From the NCBI GenBank assembly GCA_024698845.1, contig JAILQR010000012.1, positions 1 through 13,266 of the forward strand: a stretch of 13,266 bases of DNA, read 5' to 3'. The stretch comes from Bacilli bacterium. Lineage in GTDB: Bacteria > Bacillota_I > Bacilli_A > RF39 > UBA660. Below the pieces are notes generated by a model. That model ran no database searches, was not told the origin of the DNA, and saw nothing but the letters and a program-made list of their open reading frames with translations. The translations under genes were made by a program, and so were the position numbers. Shown here piece by piece: positions 1 to 6,613 of the stretch; position 1 is the first letter of the stretch, and every line of letters starts with the position of its first letter.

Positions 1-669
1 TAAACCTTCTGTTGTTAATATCTTTATAAAATCTTTTATATAGTTACCTTTGCCGAGTTTTATACTTGCCTTCTTTGCCTTATTAAAACTTTGATTATCT
101 ATAATCATGTAATTTATAGCAAAGATCCATCTAAATAGCGTATATATAAGTATAATCATTAAAAGTATATATAACGATAAATACAAGTAATTTGATTTTA
201 TAAAATCCATAATGTATTCAGGAATTTTAATTACACTTATGTAGCTTGTTGCAATTCCAATATTTAAAAAAGGAATTAAAAATAATGTAAGAAATATTAA
301 ACCTAGTCTAGTTTTTTTGATAGTTCCAAGTGTCTTTTTTAGTGATATTTTGACAGCGTTATGTGTGTCTATTTTGACTTTTTGTCTTGATGCACTCGTG
401 ATAACAATTATAGTTGTTATTTCAAAAATGGTATAAAGCATCATTAATATAAGTAGAAATAGCACTGATACTATAGTGACTGGTTTTGATGCAAACAATT
501 TAATATTTTCATAAGTTAAATATTTAAAACCAGTTACATTCATTATCAATCTAAAAGATAAATTAAATAAAGGAGAAAAAATAAATACTGTTAATAATTT
601 ATATATAAGTTCAAATGATATTAATGTTTTAAAATTATATGTTAAAGATTTACTTACACCACGAAACAT
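1..669 (-). CDS. Glycerophosphodiester phosphodiesterase, N-terminal membrane domain (partial; C-terminus beyond window)
   Basis: An open frame runs from an ATG at 669 to the left edge without a stop, giving 223 residues. The start has a good ribosome site, AAGGAG 8-9 bases upstream. The product is very hydrophobic, with membrane stretches around residues 25-45, 65-95, 128-150 and 165-195. It begins MFRGVSKSLTYNFKTL and contains a 'LYTIFEI' segment, then a short cytoplasmic-looking loop ending 'SLKKTLGTIKKTRLG', then 'IPFLNIGIATSYI' and 'IPEYIMDFI'. This order matches what I know of the membrane domain that precedes the GDPD catalytic domain in Firmicutes (PF10110 type). In the full protein a cytosolic or extracellular catalytic domain would hydrolyse glycerophosphodiesters to glycerol 3-phosphate and an alcohol. 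The catalytic domain lies outside the window, so a membrane-domain-only homologue cannot be excluded. A candidate promoter and the terminator of the preceding operon lie just upstream. Confidence 0.72.
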   Translation of the reverse strand, partial: MFRGVSKSLTYNFKTLISFELIYKLLTVFIFSPLFNLSFRLIMNVTGFKYLTYENIKLFASKPVTIVSVLFLLILMMLYTIFEITTIIVITSASRQKVKIDTHNAVKISLKKTLGTIKKTRLGLIFLTLFLIPFLNIGIATSYISVIKIPEYIMDFIKSNYLYLSLYILLMIILIYTLFRWIFAINYMIIDNQSFNKAKKASIKLGKGNYIKDFIKILTTEGL

Positions 670-696
670 ATTATATTCTCCTTTCAAGCATTATCT

Positions 697-725
697 ATTA
701 TAACATAAAAATAAGTGTGTATTAA
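697..725 (-). promoter_or_regulatory. Candidate promoter of the glycerophosphodiesterase gene
   Basis: On the minus strand a perfect TATAAT lies at 697-702. A weak -35-like TTAATA lies at 720-725, separated by 17 bases. Transcription would begin about 28 bases before the ATG. The -35 sits in the loop of the terminator hairpin of the preceding operon, so terminator and promoter share sequence. Confidence 0.5.
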
Positions 726-735
726 CACACTTATT
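705..735 (-). terminator. Rho-independent terminator of the HerA-like/71-residue protein operon
   Basis: A perfect 11-bp inverted repeat (710-720 and 725-735) has a 4-base loop. On the minus strand it is followed by TTTTTATG. It begins four bases past the stop codon of the 71-residue protein. Confidence 0.8.
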
Positions 736-738
736 TAT

Positions 739-954
739 CTACATTTTACGAGATTCAATTTCTTTTTCTACAACTACTTTAATCTCTACAACATACTTTT
801 CTGTTTCTTCATCTTGCTCTACTTTTTGAGCAACTACTTCTTTACCTTGCTCATTAAGTTTTCTGATTTCTTGACTTAATAATGCGAAGGCATCTGTGAA
901 TGTATCTTCTTGAAATTTTAAAGTTTCTGTTGGTCTTGTATCTTGTTCAATCAT
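739..954 (-). CDS. Small hypothetical protein (71 aa), co-transcribed with the HerA-like ATPase
   Basis: The ATG at 954 has a near-perfect ribosome site, AGGAGG, six bases upstream. That site overlaps the TAG stop of the ATPase gene, so the two are tightly coupled and nine bases apart. I do not recognise the family. The protein is acidic and predicted soluble. It has a charged N-terminal segment (DTRPTETLKFQEDTFTD), a helical middle part (ALLSQEIRKLNEQ), and a C-terminal stretch of alternating Val/Ile and charged residues that could form a beta strand pair (KYVVEIKVVVEKEIE). There is no signal peptide or cysteine. A terminator follows directly. Context suggests an accessory partner of the ATPase, but that is inference only. 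Confidence 0.75.
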   Translation of the reverse strand: MIEQDTRPTETLKFQEDTFTDAFALLSQEIRKLNEQGKEVVAQKVEQDEETEKYVVEIKVVVEKEIESRKM

Positions 955-963
955 GTTGTCCTC

Positions 964-2484
964 CTATTTAAATATTTTCTTCCATGCACTATTCAATATT
1001 TTAGTTAAGAAGAAACTTGTAGCTCTGTTAGTAACTCTCTTTTTAGCTTTATAGCCGAAACTATTTTTCTTTTGTCTTTCTTTTTCTCTAGCTTCTTTTG
1101 CTTTTTGTCTTTCTTCAGCTATTTTTTTCTTTTCTTCATCTTTTAATCTTTGTGCTTCTGCTTTAGCTTCTTCCTCAGCAGCTTTTTTAGCATTCTTTTC
1201 TTCATTAATTGCGTTTATCTTTTCAGCAGCAGACTCATCATTTTCATCTTCATCATATTTTCCACAAATTGGAGAATTGTTTATAATTCTTAATCTAGTT
1301 GATGAATCAATAACACCAATCATACTTTGTGGAGGAAGAATAAATACTCTTTCGACTATACTAGGTTCACCTTTTTCATTTTGGAAACTTACTAGCGCTT
1401 CTCCTGTTCCAAGTTCTAATATAGTGTCATACGTATTAAATTCTGGATTAGTTCTGAACGAATCAGCAGCTGCTTTTGCAATCTTTTGGTCAGATGGTGT
1501 ATAAGCTCTTAAGTTATGTTGAACTCTATTACCAAGTTGTTCAAGTATTGTAGCTGGAATGTCAGTTGTATAATGAGATATGAAATATAAACCGATTCCT
1601 TTAGATCTAATTAAACGAACTATTTTCTCTACTTGTTTTAGTCTGTATGAAGGCATTTCTCTAAATAAGAAATATGCTTCATCAAAGAAGAATACGATTT
1701 TAGGTTTATCTAAATCTCCTACTTCAGGCATTGAATCATATATCTTTGTTAATAAACATAACATTATAGCTGAATATAATTCCGCATTTTTATATAATTC
1801 AACAGCATCTAATATATTAATTATTCCTCTACCATTTTGATCAAAGGAAATAAAGTCCTTTATGTCAAGTTCTGGTTCTCCAAAAAAATTACCTATGCCT
1901 TGATTTTCTAGAACACTTAGACTTCTAAGAATAACTCCAACACTTTGTGTTGTTATATTTCCGTATGTAGTAATATAATCTTTTCTATTTTCACCTATAT
2001 AATTTAAAGCACTTTTTAAATCTTCTAAATTATCAAGATCCATATCTTCATCTTTAACTATTCTAAATAGAATATTTAAAACACCTTCTTGAGCTTCTGA
2101 AAGTCCAAGCATCATAGATAAAATATTAGGTCCAACATCTTCGACTCTAAATTTTACTGGATGACCATTTACTCTAAATACATCCCAGAATCTTACTGGA
2201 AATTCTTTTACATCAAAATCTTTAAGATCTAAGTTATCTACTCTCTTTTGAATATTTTCGTTAAATTCACCCTTTACAGCTGTTCCTGATAAATCACCTT
2301 TAACATCAGCCATAAATACAGGAATACCAGCATCTGATAAACTTTCAGCCATAACTTTAGATGTTATAGTTTTACCAGTTCCAGATGCACCACAAATAAG
2401 ACCATGTCTATTTGCTAAACTTGTTAATAAACAAGCTTCAGTTTTATTATTTTTTCCTATTAAAATTTTATTATCTTTTAACAT
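964..2484 (-). CDS. HerA-like / DUF853 (YjgR-type) P-loop ATPase
   Basis: This is a 506-residue P-loop NTPase of the HerA-like helicase family that includes E. coli YjgR (DUF853, PF05872). The Walker A motif GASGTGKT is at residues 32-39. It is followed by the family-typical segment 'GIPVFMADVKGDLSG'. Walker B is 'IVFFFDEAYFLF', with Asp268 and Glu269. Residues 419-474 are rich in Lys, Glu and Ala and look like a charged coiled coil, ending in a basic amphipathic tail with two aromatic residues ('SFFLTKILNSAWKKIFK'). I chose the ATG at 2484 because TGGTGGTGA lies seven bases upstream. A TTG ten codons earlier lacks a ribosome site and overlaps the likely -10 box. The cellular role of this family is poorly known; a DNA-translocating or helicase activity is inferred from HerA/FtsK relatives. 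The 71-residue gene follows in the same operon. Confidence 0.88.
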   Translation of the reverse strand: MLKDNKILIGKNNKTEACLLTSLANRHGLICGASGTGKTITSKVMAESLSDAGIPVFMADVKGDLSGTAVKGEFNENIQKRVDNLDLKDFDVKEFPVRFWDVFRVNGHPVKFRVEDVGPNILSMMLGLSEAQEGVLNILFRIVKDEDMDLDNLEDLKSALNYIGENRKDYITTYGNITTQSVGVILRSLSVLENQGIGNFFGEPELDIKDFISFDQNGRGIINILDAVELYKNAELYSAIMLCLLTKIYDSMPEVGDLDKPKIVFFFDEAYFLFREMPSYRLKQVEKIVRLIRSKGIGLYFISHYTTDIPATILEQLGNRVQHNLRAYTPSDQKIAKAAADSFRTNPEFNTYDTILELGTGEALVSFQNEKGEPSIVERVFILPPQSMIGVIDSSTRLRIINNSPICGKYDEDENDESAAEKINAINEEKNAKKAAEEEAKAEAQRLKDEEKKKIAEERQKAKEAREKERQKKNSFGYKAKKRVTNRATSFFLTKILNSAWKKIFK

Positions 2485-2513
2485 GCTTTTTTCACCACCA
2501 ATTATATATACCA

Positions 2514-2522
2514 ATTATAACA
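2514..2522 (-). promoter_or_regulatory. Extended -10 promoter of the HerA-like operon
   Basis: The minus strand reads TGTTATAAT, an extended -10 element with a perfect TATAAT at 2514-2519. No clear -35 is seen (TTTCAA at the right distance). The predicted transcript starts about 23 bases before the ATG at 2484. Confidence 0.55.
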
Positions 2523-2539
2523 AATAATAAATAATTTTG

Positions 2540-2577
2540 AAAATGAAAAAAACAAGCTATAAAAAGCTTGTTTTTTT
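2540..2577 (-). terminator. Rho-independent terminator of the aquaporin gene
   Basis: A perfect 13-bp inverted repeat (2546-2558 and 2565-2577, core AACAAGCT/AGCTTGTT) has a 6-base loop. On the minus strand it is followed by TTTTTTTCATTTT. It lies 24 bases past the aquaporin stop. The stem is A/T-symmetrical, so it could also stop plus-strand transcription. Confidence 0.85.
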
Positions 2578-2600
2578 GGAACATAAGTTTTAATACTTAA

Positions 2601-3272
2601 CTATTTAGTTTTACCATTTAAGAATTTAAATACGCAAGATGCAAAGATTGCACCAACAAATGGAGCTAAAATAAATACCCATACTTGTTTAAGTGCTTCT
2701 CCACCTTGAACTACAGCTGGAGCTAAGCTTCTTGCAGGGTTAACAGATGTACCAGTTAATCCAACACCTAGTAAATGAACTACTACTAGAGTAAGACCAA
2801 TAACGATACCTGCAACATTTGATTTCTTTTCATCACTAGTAACACCTAAAATAGTGTAGATGAATAAGAAAGTTAAAATTACTTCAGTAATAATAGCACC
2901 TAAAAGTGTTATGTTAGTTAATGATAAAGCACCATAACCATTAGCACCAAGGTTAGAAGTTGTAATTCCAGGAACTTCTAAAGATTTTAATATTAAATAT
3001 AAAATACCTGTTCCAGCGAATGCACCAGCTATTTGAGCTACTACATATCCACAGAAGTCTTTTAGTGAAATCTTTTTGTTAATTAACATAGCTAAAGATA
3101 CAGCTGGGTTAACATGACATCCAGAAATATCACCAATAACATATGCAGATGTTATAATAGCAAGACCAAATGCTAAAGCAATAGCTAAGAAGTTACCAGT
3201 AATTACTGCAATACCAGTACCAAATAAAACTAAAGTAAATGTTCCAATAAATTCTGCGATATATTTTTTCAT
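2601..3272 (-). CDS. aqpZ: Aquaporin Z (water-selective MIP channel)
   Basis: This 223-residue integral membrane channel has six transmembrane helices and the two half-helix loops of the MIP family: NPA at 55-57 ('CHVNPAV') and NPA at 178-180 ('TSVNPARS'). Aligned by eye with E. coli AqpZ, the aromatic/arginine filter positions are Phe35, His166, Thr175 and Arg181. This is the narrow filter of water-specific aquaporins; glycerol facilitators have a Gly in place of the His. It should pass water across the cytoplasmic membrane and help in osmotic adjustment. The start has AAAGGA about 8-9 bases upstream. The gene appears monocistronic, with its own promoter and terminator. A small oddity is 'GDISGCH' where AqpZ has 'GHISGGH', which puts a cysteine beside the first NPA loop; the effect is unknown. 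Confidence 0.93.
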   Translation of the reverse strand: MKKYIAEFIGTFTLVLFGTGIAVITGNFLAIALAFGLAIITSAYVIGDISGCHVNPAVSLAMLINKKISLKDFCGYVVAQIAGAFAGTGILYLILKSLEVPGITTSNLGANGYGALSLTNITLLGAIITEVILTFLFIYTILGVTSDEKKSNVAGIVIGLTLVVVHLLGVGLTGTSVNPARSLAPAVVQGGEALKQVWVFILAPFVGAIFASCVFKFLNGKTK

Positions 3273-3295
3273 ATCTATAATCCTTTCTTAATTTA

Positions 3296-3324
3296 ATTTT
3301 ATTCTTTATTTCCTATAATTTCAA
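3296..3324 (-). promoter_or_regulatory. Promoter of the aquaporin gene
   Basis: On the minus strand a -35 TTGAAA (3319-3324) and a -10 TAAAAT (3296-3301) are separated by 17 bases. Each matches the sigma-A consensus at five of six positions. The start would be about 17 bases before the ATG. The -35 abuts the T-tract of the upstream terminator. Confidence 0.65.
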
Positions 3325-3355
3325 TAAAAAAAGAATATATTACCTATATATTCTT
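3325..3355 (-). terminator. Terminator of the zinc-ribbon/ArsC-like/SDR operon, containing the stop codon
   Basis: A perfect 10-bp inverted repeat (3331-3340 and 3346-3355) has a 5-base loop and a TTTTTTTATTG tail on the minus strand. The TAA of the dehydrogenase gene (3340-3342) lies at the loop edge, so the last codons form one arm. Confidence 0.75.
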
Positions 3356-4095
3356 CTTTTTTGAGCCTTATATACCATTTTCGATAAAATTCTTGATGGA
3401 GTTATTTTAGATATAATTCTTAAAAATTTAGGCGTTGCTCCAGGGCATATATAAAACTTATCTAAATGTTTAAGTGTATAAGATGCAACTTTAGCACTAC
3501 TAGCTTTACTCATTTCAAATTTAACATTTGCTGTTCTCTCAAAATTTGTTTGAACCGGTCCTGGACATAGAACACTTATTTTTACATTAGAGTTTTCTTT
3601 CTTTAATTCCTCTCTAACACTTTGAGATAATCTTAAAACATAAGATTTAGTAGAATAATAAGTTGCCATTAATGGACCTGGTAAAAAAGCTGCTATTGAT
3701 GCAACATTTAATATTTGCCCCTTATTCTTCTTTTTCATTTCTTTTAAATATAATTTTGTAAGTGTATGAACAGCAGTAATATTTGTATTAATCATACTAA
3801 TATCTTTATCTAGATCCGTTTTATCAAAATATCCACAGTCACCAAATCCAGCATTATTAATTAATAAATCAACATCTTGATTATCATTAAATAATTTAAC
3901 ACAGTTATTATAATCACTTAAATCCATTGACACTATTTTAATTCTTGTATCAGAATTCTTTTTTAGTTCATCTCTTACCTTAGCAAGTTCATCATTATTT
4001 CTTGCAACTAGTACTAACTCATCATAAGAATATACAAGTATTCTTGCAAAGTCTCTCCCTATTCCAGATGATGCTCCTGTTATTAATGCTTTCAT
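3340..4095 (-). CDS. Short-chain dehydrogenase/reductase (DltE/YqjQ-like)
   Basis: This 251-residue classical SDR has the Rossmann motif TGASSGIG at 6-13 and the structural motif NNAG at 80-83. The catalytic set is Ser133, Tyr146 and Lys150 (YYSTK). Arg32 follows the second beta strand ('LVARN'), which usually signals NADP(H) preference. Later 'LCPGPVQTNF' is the usual PG motif after strand 6. The C-terminal tail is basic ('YKAQKRRIYR') and might touch membrane. The overall pattern resembles B. subtilis YqjQ and DltE, oxidoreductases without a firmly assigned substrate. The ribosome site AAGGAG is six to seven bases before the ATG. It follows the ArsC-like gene by 19 bases and is the last gene of that operon. 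Confidence 0.85.
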   Translation of the reverse strand: MKALITGASSGIGRDFARILVYSYDELVLVARNNDELAKVRDELKKNSDTRIKIVSMDLSDYNNCVKLFNDNQDVDLLINNAGFGDCGYFDKTDLDKDISMINTNITAVHTLTKLYLKEMKKKNKGQILNVASIAAFLPGPLMATYYSTKSYVLRLSQSVREELKKENSNVKISVLCPGPVQTNFERTANVKFEMSKASSAKVASYTLKHLDKFYICPGATPKFLRIISKITPSRILSKMVYKAQKRRIYR

Positions 4096-4114
4096 ATTAT
4101 CTCCTTATATATAT

Positions 4115-4462
4115 TTATAATATTTTATCCCATTCATCTTTTTTAAAACCGATTAATATATATTCATCCATAATAAGTAATGGTCTTTTAACTAGCATTC
4201 CATCACTTGCTAAGATATCTAATTTGGCTTCAAAGTCTAATTTTTTTAGTGTATCTTTTAAATTAAGTTCCCTATATTTCATTCCACTTGTATTAAAAAA
4301 CTTTTGAATATCTTTTCCACTTTTTTTAATCCATAATCTTAGTTCTTCTTTAGTAGGATTATCTTTTACAATATCTCTATCTACATAAGATTCTTTATTA
4401 TCATCTAAAAATTTCTTAGCTTTTTTACAAGTTGAACATTTAGGATATTCTATAAATAGCAT
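4115..4462 (-). CDS. ArsC/Spx-family thioredoxin-fold protein (YusI-like)
   Basis: This 115-residue protein matches the arsenate reductase-like family in length and pattern. It has a CxxC redox motif (Cys9 and Cys12 in 'YPKCSTCKKA'), the signature 'FFNTSGMKYRELNLK' at 55-69, and the 'MLVKRPLL' segment with the conserved Arg93-Pro94. It resembles what I recall of B. subtilis YusI more than Spx, because it lacks Spx's extended C-terminal region for binding RNA polymerase. A cytosolic thiol-disulphide or glutaredoxin-like reductase activity is likely; true arsenate reduction is unproven. AGGAG lies six bases before the ATG and overlaps the TAG stop of the upstream zinc-ribbon gene, which indicates translational coupling. 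The SDR gene follows 19 bases downstream. Confidence 0.87.
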   Translation of the reverse strand: MLFIEYPKCSTCKKAKKFLDDNKESYVDRDIVKDNPTKEELRLWIKKSGKDIQKFFNTSGMKYRELNLKDTLKKLDFEAKLDILASDGMLVKRPLLIMDEYILIGFKKDEWDKIL

Positions 4463-4471
4463 ATACTACTC

Positions 4472-4894
4472 CTATTGTTCTTTTCCACATGATTTACAAA
4501 ATTTAGAATCAGCGTCTATTGATGAACCACAATGTTTACAATACACTTTATTACCAACAAAACCTTCTTTTATTGCTCCAGCAGTTGTTTTGACTGCATC
4601 TTTATTAATTCTAGCGTTTGCATCAGCCATATCTTTTAAAGTTTCTTCATTTTCATCTAGAACTTTCTTTCTAGATCTAATTGACATATTTTGTAAGTTA
4701 GTTAGCATTGATTCCATATCATTTTGGCTCATTCCTGTTGCATCATTTAAAGTTTTAAATTGTCTGCTCAATAATTTAGCTTTTGTTTTAGTTCCAAACA
4801 TTAGCATAAATGAAAAAGCAAATATAGCTATAACAGCTATTCCCATTATTACTCCAAATACTACAAAAAATGCATTAATACTCATTAAATTCAT
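4472..4894 (-). CDS. Membrane-anchored zinc-ribbon protein (hypothetical)
   Basis: This 140-residue protein has one N-terminal membrane helix (about residues 8-33) and a polar, helical middle with many Met, Asn and Lys residues. It ends in a C-terminal zinc ribbon with Cys119, Cys122, Cys133 and Cys136 in the spacing CxxCG...CxxCG. The ribbon resembles the common zinc_ribbon_2 module (PF13240). The rest is not recognised. I chose the ATG at 4894 because GAGTGA precedes it by seven bases. An upstream TTG at 4933 lacks a ribosome site and overlaps the probable -10 box. It is the first gene of a three-gene operon with the ArsC-like and SDR genes. The membrane-bound zinc site next to a thiol reductase could mean redox-sensitive zinc binding, but that is inference. 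Confidence 0.75.
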   Translation of the reverse strand: MNLMSINAFFVVFGVIMGIAVIAIFAFSFMLMFGTKTKAKLLSRQFKTLNDATGMSQNDMESMLTNLQNMSIRSRKKVLDENEETLKDMADANARINKDAVKTTAGAIKEGFVGNKVYCKHCGSSIDADSKFCKSCGKEQ

Positions 4895-4921
4895 GATTCT
4901 TTCACTCTCTTTCTTAGCAAT

Positions 4922-4927
4922 ATTATA
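4922..4927 (-). promoter_or_regulatory. -10 element for the zinc-ribbon/ArsC-like/SDR operon
   Basis: A perfect TATAAT on the minus strand lies 28 bases before the chosen ATG at 4894. No convincing -35 is present at 16-18 bases upstream. Confidence 0.45.
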
Positions 4928-4964
4928 CAACAATAACCAATAATTTTATAAAATTTCTTAAATA

Positions 4965-5006
4965 CGGTGCAAAGTCCCTTTACACCGGGGTTTTTAGCAT
5001 TTTTTT
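4965..5006 (+). terminator. Orphan GC-rich hairpin with T-runs (terminator-like, plus strand)
   Basis: Bases 4965-4974 pair with 4978-4987 in a ten-step stem (CGGTG...CACCG and AAAG/CTTT) with one C-A mismatch and a 3-base loop. GGG, five Ts (4991-4995), AGCA and seven Ts (5000-5006) follow on the plus strand. This looks like a rho-independent terminator, yet no plus-strand gene lies upstream; the neighbour at 4472-4894 runs the other way. It is markedly richer in G and C than its surroundings. It may stop antisense transcription, end a small RNA, or shield the promoter of the downstream gene. Confidence 0.45.
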
Positions 5007-5045
5007 AGTCCCAAAAACAGACCCAAAATTTGACTTTTTGGCACT
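5007..5045. repeat. Inverted repeat across the promoter of the cell-wall hydrolase-like gene
   Basis: Arms AGTCCCAAAAA (5007-5017) and TTTTTGGCACT (5035-5045) are complementary at 10 of 11 positions around a 17-base centre. The -35 box TTGACT (5030-5035) touches the right arm. The position suits an operator, but no regulator is known and the arms are partly A/T-run. Confidence 0.4.
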
Positions 5046-5058
5046 TTTAGGGTAATAT
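5030..5058 (+). promoter_or_regulatory. Promoter of the cell-wall hydrolase-like gene
   Basis: A -35 TTGACT (5030-5035, five of six consensus) and a -10 TAATAT (5053-5058) are separated by 17 bases. The start would fall near 5065, about 26 bases before the TTG start codon. Confidence 0.6.
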
Positions 5059-5090
5059 ATTGATTACGCGGCGAAAAAAAAGGTGATAAT

Positions 5091-5963
5091 TTGAAGTATT
5101 TAAAAAGTAAAAAAGTACTTATTTCACTTCTTATAGTAACTGCTACTATTGGAGCTATAACTGCTGCGAAATTAAGCTCTAAAAAAACAGTTATGAAAGA
5201 TATGAATTTTAGTACTAACCAATTAATTGGTATGAAAGAAAAACCAATAATTGAAACTAAAAAGAATGAAAATCCATTATTATTTGATACTACTTTAGAA
5301 ATGGTAGACTTCTACTCTAAAGTATTTGAACTTAATAGTGAAATAATATATAACAAAATTAATGAAATTATTAATTTAGATTTAGAATCATGGACAATAT
5401 TAAACAAATTAAATGGTGTTGAATATAAATCTAAAGATGAGGCTATATTAAGAACTGTTTATGATATATATCAAAACCCTTCTAAATATGCTTTAGATAA
5501 TAATTCGATAAAATCAAATAAAGGTTATGAATTATCTAACTATAAACCAGAAGAACTTGTTTATAAGTTCTCAACTGTTTTAGATGTTAACCCACAAATT
5601 GCTTTAGCTATTGCTTATTGTGAATGTGGATACAAGTTAAATAGTTATAACTTTGTTAATAAACATAATATTGGTGGTATTAGAGGTAACGGAGGCTTTG
5701 TTAAATTTAAAAATGAAGCATACGGTATATTTAAATACGTTTTAATGTTACGTAATGGATATAATGTTACAATTGAAAGTGGTATAGATAAAATAGTTTC
5801 CATGGCACAAAAATATTGTGGTGGTTCTCAACACTGGATCAGCGTTGTTTCAAACTACTATAATGATTTAAATAACAATGGTTTTGAATTCTATTATAAT
5901 AAGAGTCAACATGATAGATCTTTAAATATTCCATATATTGAAAAAGATACTTATGTTGAATAA
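5091..5963 (+). CDS. Membrane-anchored glucosaminidase/lysozyme-like protein (putative peptidoglycan hydrolase)
   Basis: This 290-residue protein starts with TTG, supported by AAAGGTGAT with a seven-base gap after AGG. Residues 8-26 form a hydrophobic helix after a Lys-rich start. They act as a signal anchor or uncleaved signal, placing the rest outside the cell. The middle (about 30-150) is not recognised. Residues 165-262 look like the lysozyme/glucosaminidase fold: 'ALAIAYCECGY' with Glu178 where the catalytic Glu is expected, then 'NKHNIGGIRGNGGFVKF', 'NEAYGIFKYVLMLRNGY' and 'QKYCGGSQHWISVVSNYYNDL', as in GH73-type domains. It probably cleaves peptidoglycan in wall growth or division. Cys177 and Cys179 flank the Glu, where other family members usually have His/Ser; Cys243 is a third. 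It is the only plus-strand gene here and ends in a shared terminator. The exact glycosidase specificity is uncertain. Confidence 0.68.
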   Translation: MKYLKSKKVLISLLIVTATIGAITAAKLSSKKTVMKDMNFSTNQLIGMKEKPIIETKKNENPLLFDTTLEMVDFYSKVFELNSEIIYNKINEIINLDLESWTILNKLNGVEYKSKDEAILRTVYDIYQNPSKYALDNNSIKSNKGYELSNYKPEELVYKFSTVLDVNPQIALAIAYCECGYKLNSYNFVNKHNIGGIRGNGGFVKFKNEAYGIFKYVLMLRNGYNVTIESGIDKIVSMAQKYCGGSQHWISVVSNYYNDLNNNGFEFYYNKSQHDRSLNIPYIEKDTYVE

Positions 5964-5964
5964 T

Positions 5965-5998
5965 AAAAAAGATTAATCAGTAATGATTAATCTTTTTT
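5965..5998. terminator. Bidirectional terminator between convergent genes
   Basis: A perfect 15-bp inverted repeat (5965-5979 and 5984-5998) has a GTAA loop. A-runs on one side and T-runs on the other serve the plus-strand hydrolase gene and the minus-strand 183-residue gene alike. Confidence 0.9.
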
Positions 5999-6549
5999 TA
6001 GTTGTTATGATTTGGGAAAACTTTAGGTTTTCTTGTAAATCCAGCTCCTGATTTATCTTTTAGACCTTTCTTTAAAACAGCTAAGTTATAATTACATATT
6101 TTAATTTGATCTTTTAAATAAATTTTATTTGCTGGATTAGTTTCAACTTCAAGTTTATTAATAAGTTCATCTTTATTAGATAAAACTTCTCTTATCATAG
6201 TCTCTAACTCTTGAACTGTATATTTGCACATATCATAAATATCGTAAATCCAATTAGATTTTAATATAGCCATAATACTACATTGATCAGCAAATGATTC
6301 ATTAGGTATTACTACATACACTTTGTCGCCAGCTTTAAATCTTTTACGTTGTCTATAATATGTTAGTACTAAGTTAAAGTCTCCAGAATGAGCCATAGTT
6401 TCAATATCTTGTGAAGATATTTTAATACTTTCAATGCTAGATGTTTTTTCTTTAATAGTATCCACTATTTTAGTTACGTTTTCGTTATCATTATAAGTAT
6501 ATAATCCACTGCTAACTTTTTTGTTTTTCTTATAATTTATTTTGTACAT
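5998..6549 (-). CDS. Hypothetical protein (183 aa)
   Basis: I do not recognise this protein. I chose the ATG at 6549, which has AAGGA about eight to nine bases upstream and a good promoter beyond that. An ATG three codons earlier sits directly on the ribosome site. A start at 6675 would overlap the neighbouring gene by 62 bases without a clear site. The product is soluble, lysine-rich and has no signal peptide. It has a polar N-terminus ('MYKINYKKNKKVSSG'), then alternating helix and strand with 'RFKAGDKVYVVIPNESF', which resembles a beta-hairpin near residues 70-90. A helical region follows ('YTVQELETMIREVLSNKDELINKLEVE', written here in parts of the 105-135 range). It ends in a basic, disordered tail ('FTRKPKVFPNHNN'). 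It is transcribed alone and ends at the bidirectional terminator. Confidence 0.75.
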   Translation of the reverse strand: MYKINYKKNKKVSSGLYTYNDNENVTKIVDTIKEKTSSIESIKISSQDIETMAHSGDFNLVLTYYRQRKRFKAGDKVYVVIPNESFADQCSIMAILKSNWIYDIYDMCKYTVQELETMIREVLSNKDELINKLEVETNPANKIYLKDQIKICNYNLAVLKKGLKDKSGAGFTRKPKVFPNHNN

Positions 6550-6579
6550 TTCAACCATCCTTTTGTGTGGGTAATGACT

Positions 6580-6607
6580 ATTATAATATAAATTGTATAT
6601 TTGTAAA
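6580..6607 (-). promoter_or_regulatory. Promoter of the 183-residue hypothetical gene
   Basis: On the minus strand TTTACA (6602-6607, five of six) and a perfect TATAAT (6580-6585) are separated by 16 bases. The start would be about 24 bases before the ATG at 6549. It begins seven bases after the stop of the upstream gene. Confidence 0.7.
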
Positions 6608-6613
6608 GAAAAA

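Noticed and set aside
1277..1840. Plus-strand open frames of 75 and 86 codons
   Set aside because: They are antisense to the well-supported HerA-like ATPase, lack ribosome sites I can see, and give low-complexity products.
2485..2514. TTG start for the HerA-like ATPase ten codons upstream
   Set aside because: No ribosome site precedes it and it overlaps the TATAAT box, so it would not be in the transcript.
4895..4933. TTG start for the zinc-ribbon protein 13 codons upstream
   Set aside because: No ribosome site, and the segment includes the probable -10 box.
4002..4943. Plus-strand open frames of about 100-117 codons
   Set aside because: They lie opposite the SDR, ArsC-like and zinc-ribbon genes, whose motifs establish the minus strand as coding.
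4960..5060. Possible riboswitch or CRISPR-related RNA upstream of the hydrolase gene
   Set aside because: The hairpin precedes the likely promoter at 5030-5058, so it would not be in that mRNA. No direct repeats or cas genes are present.
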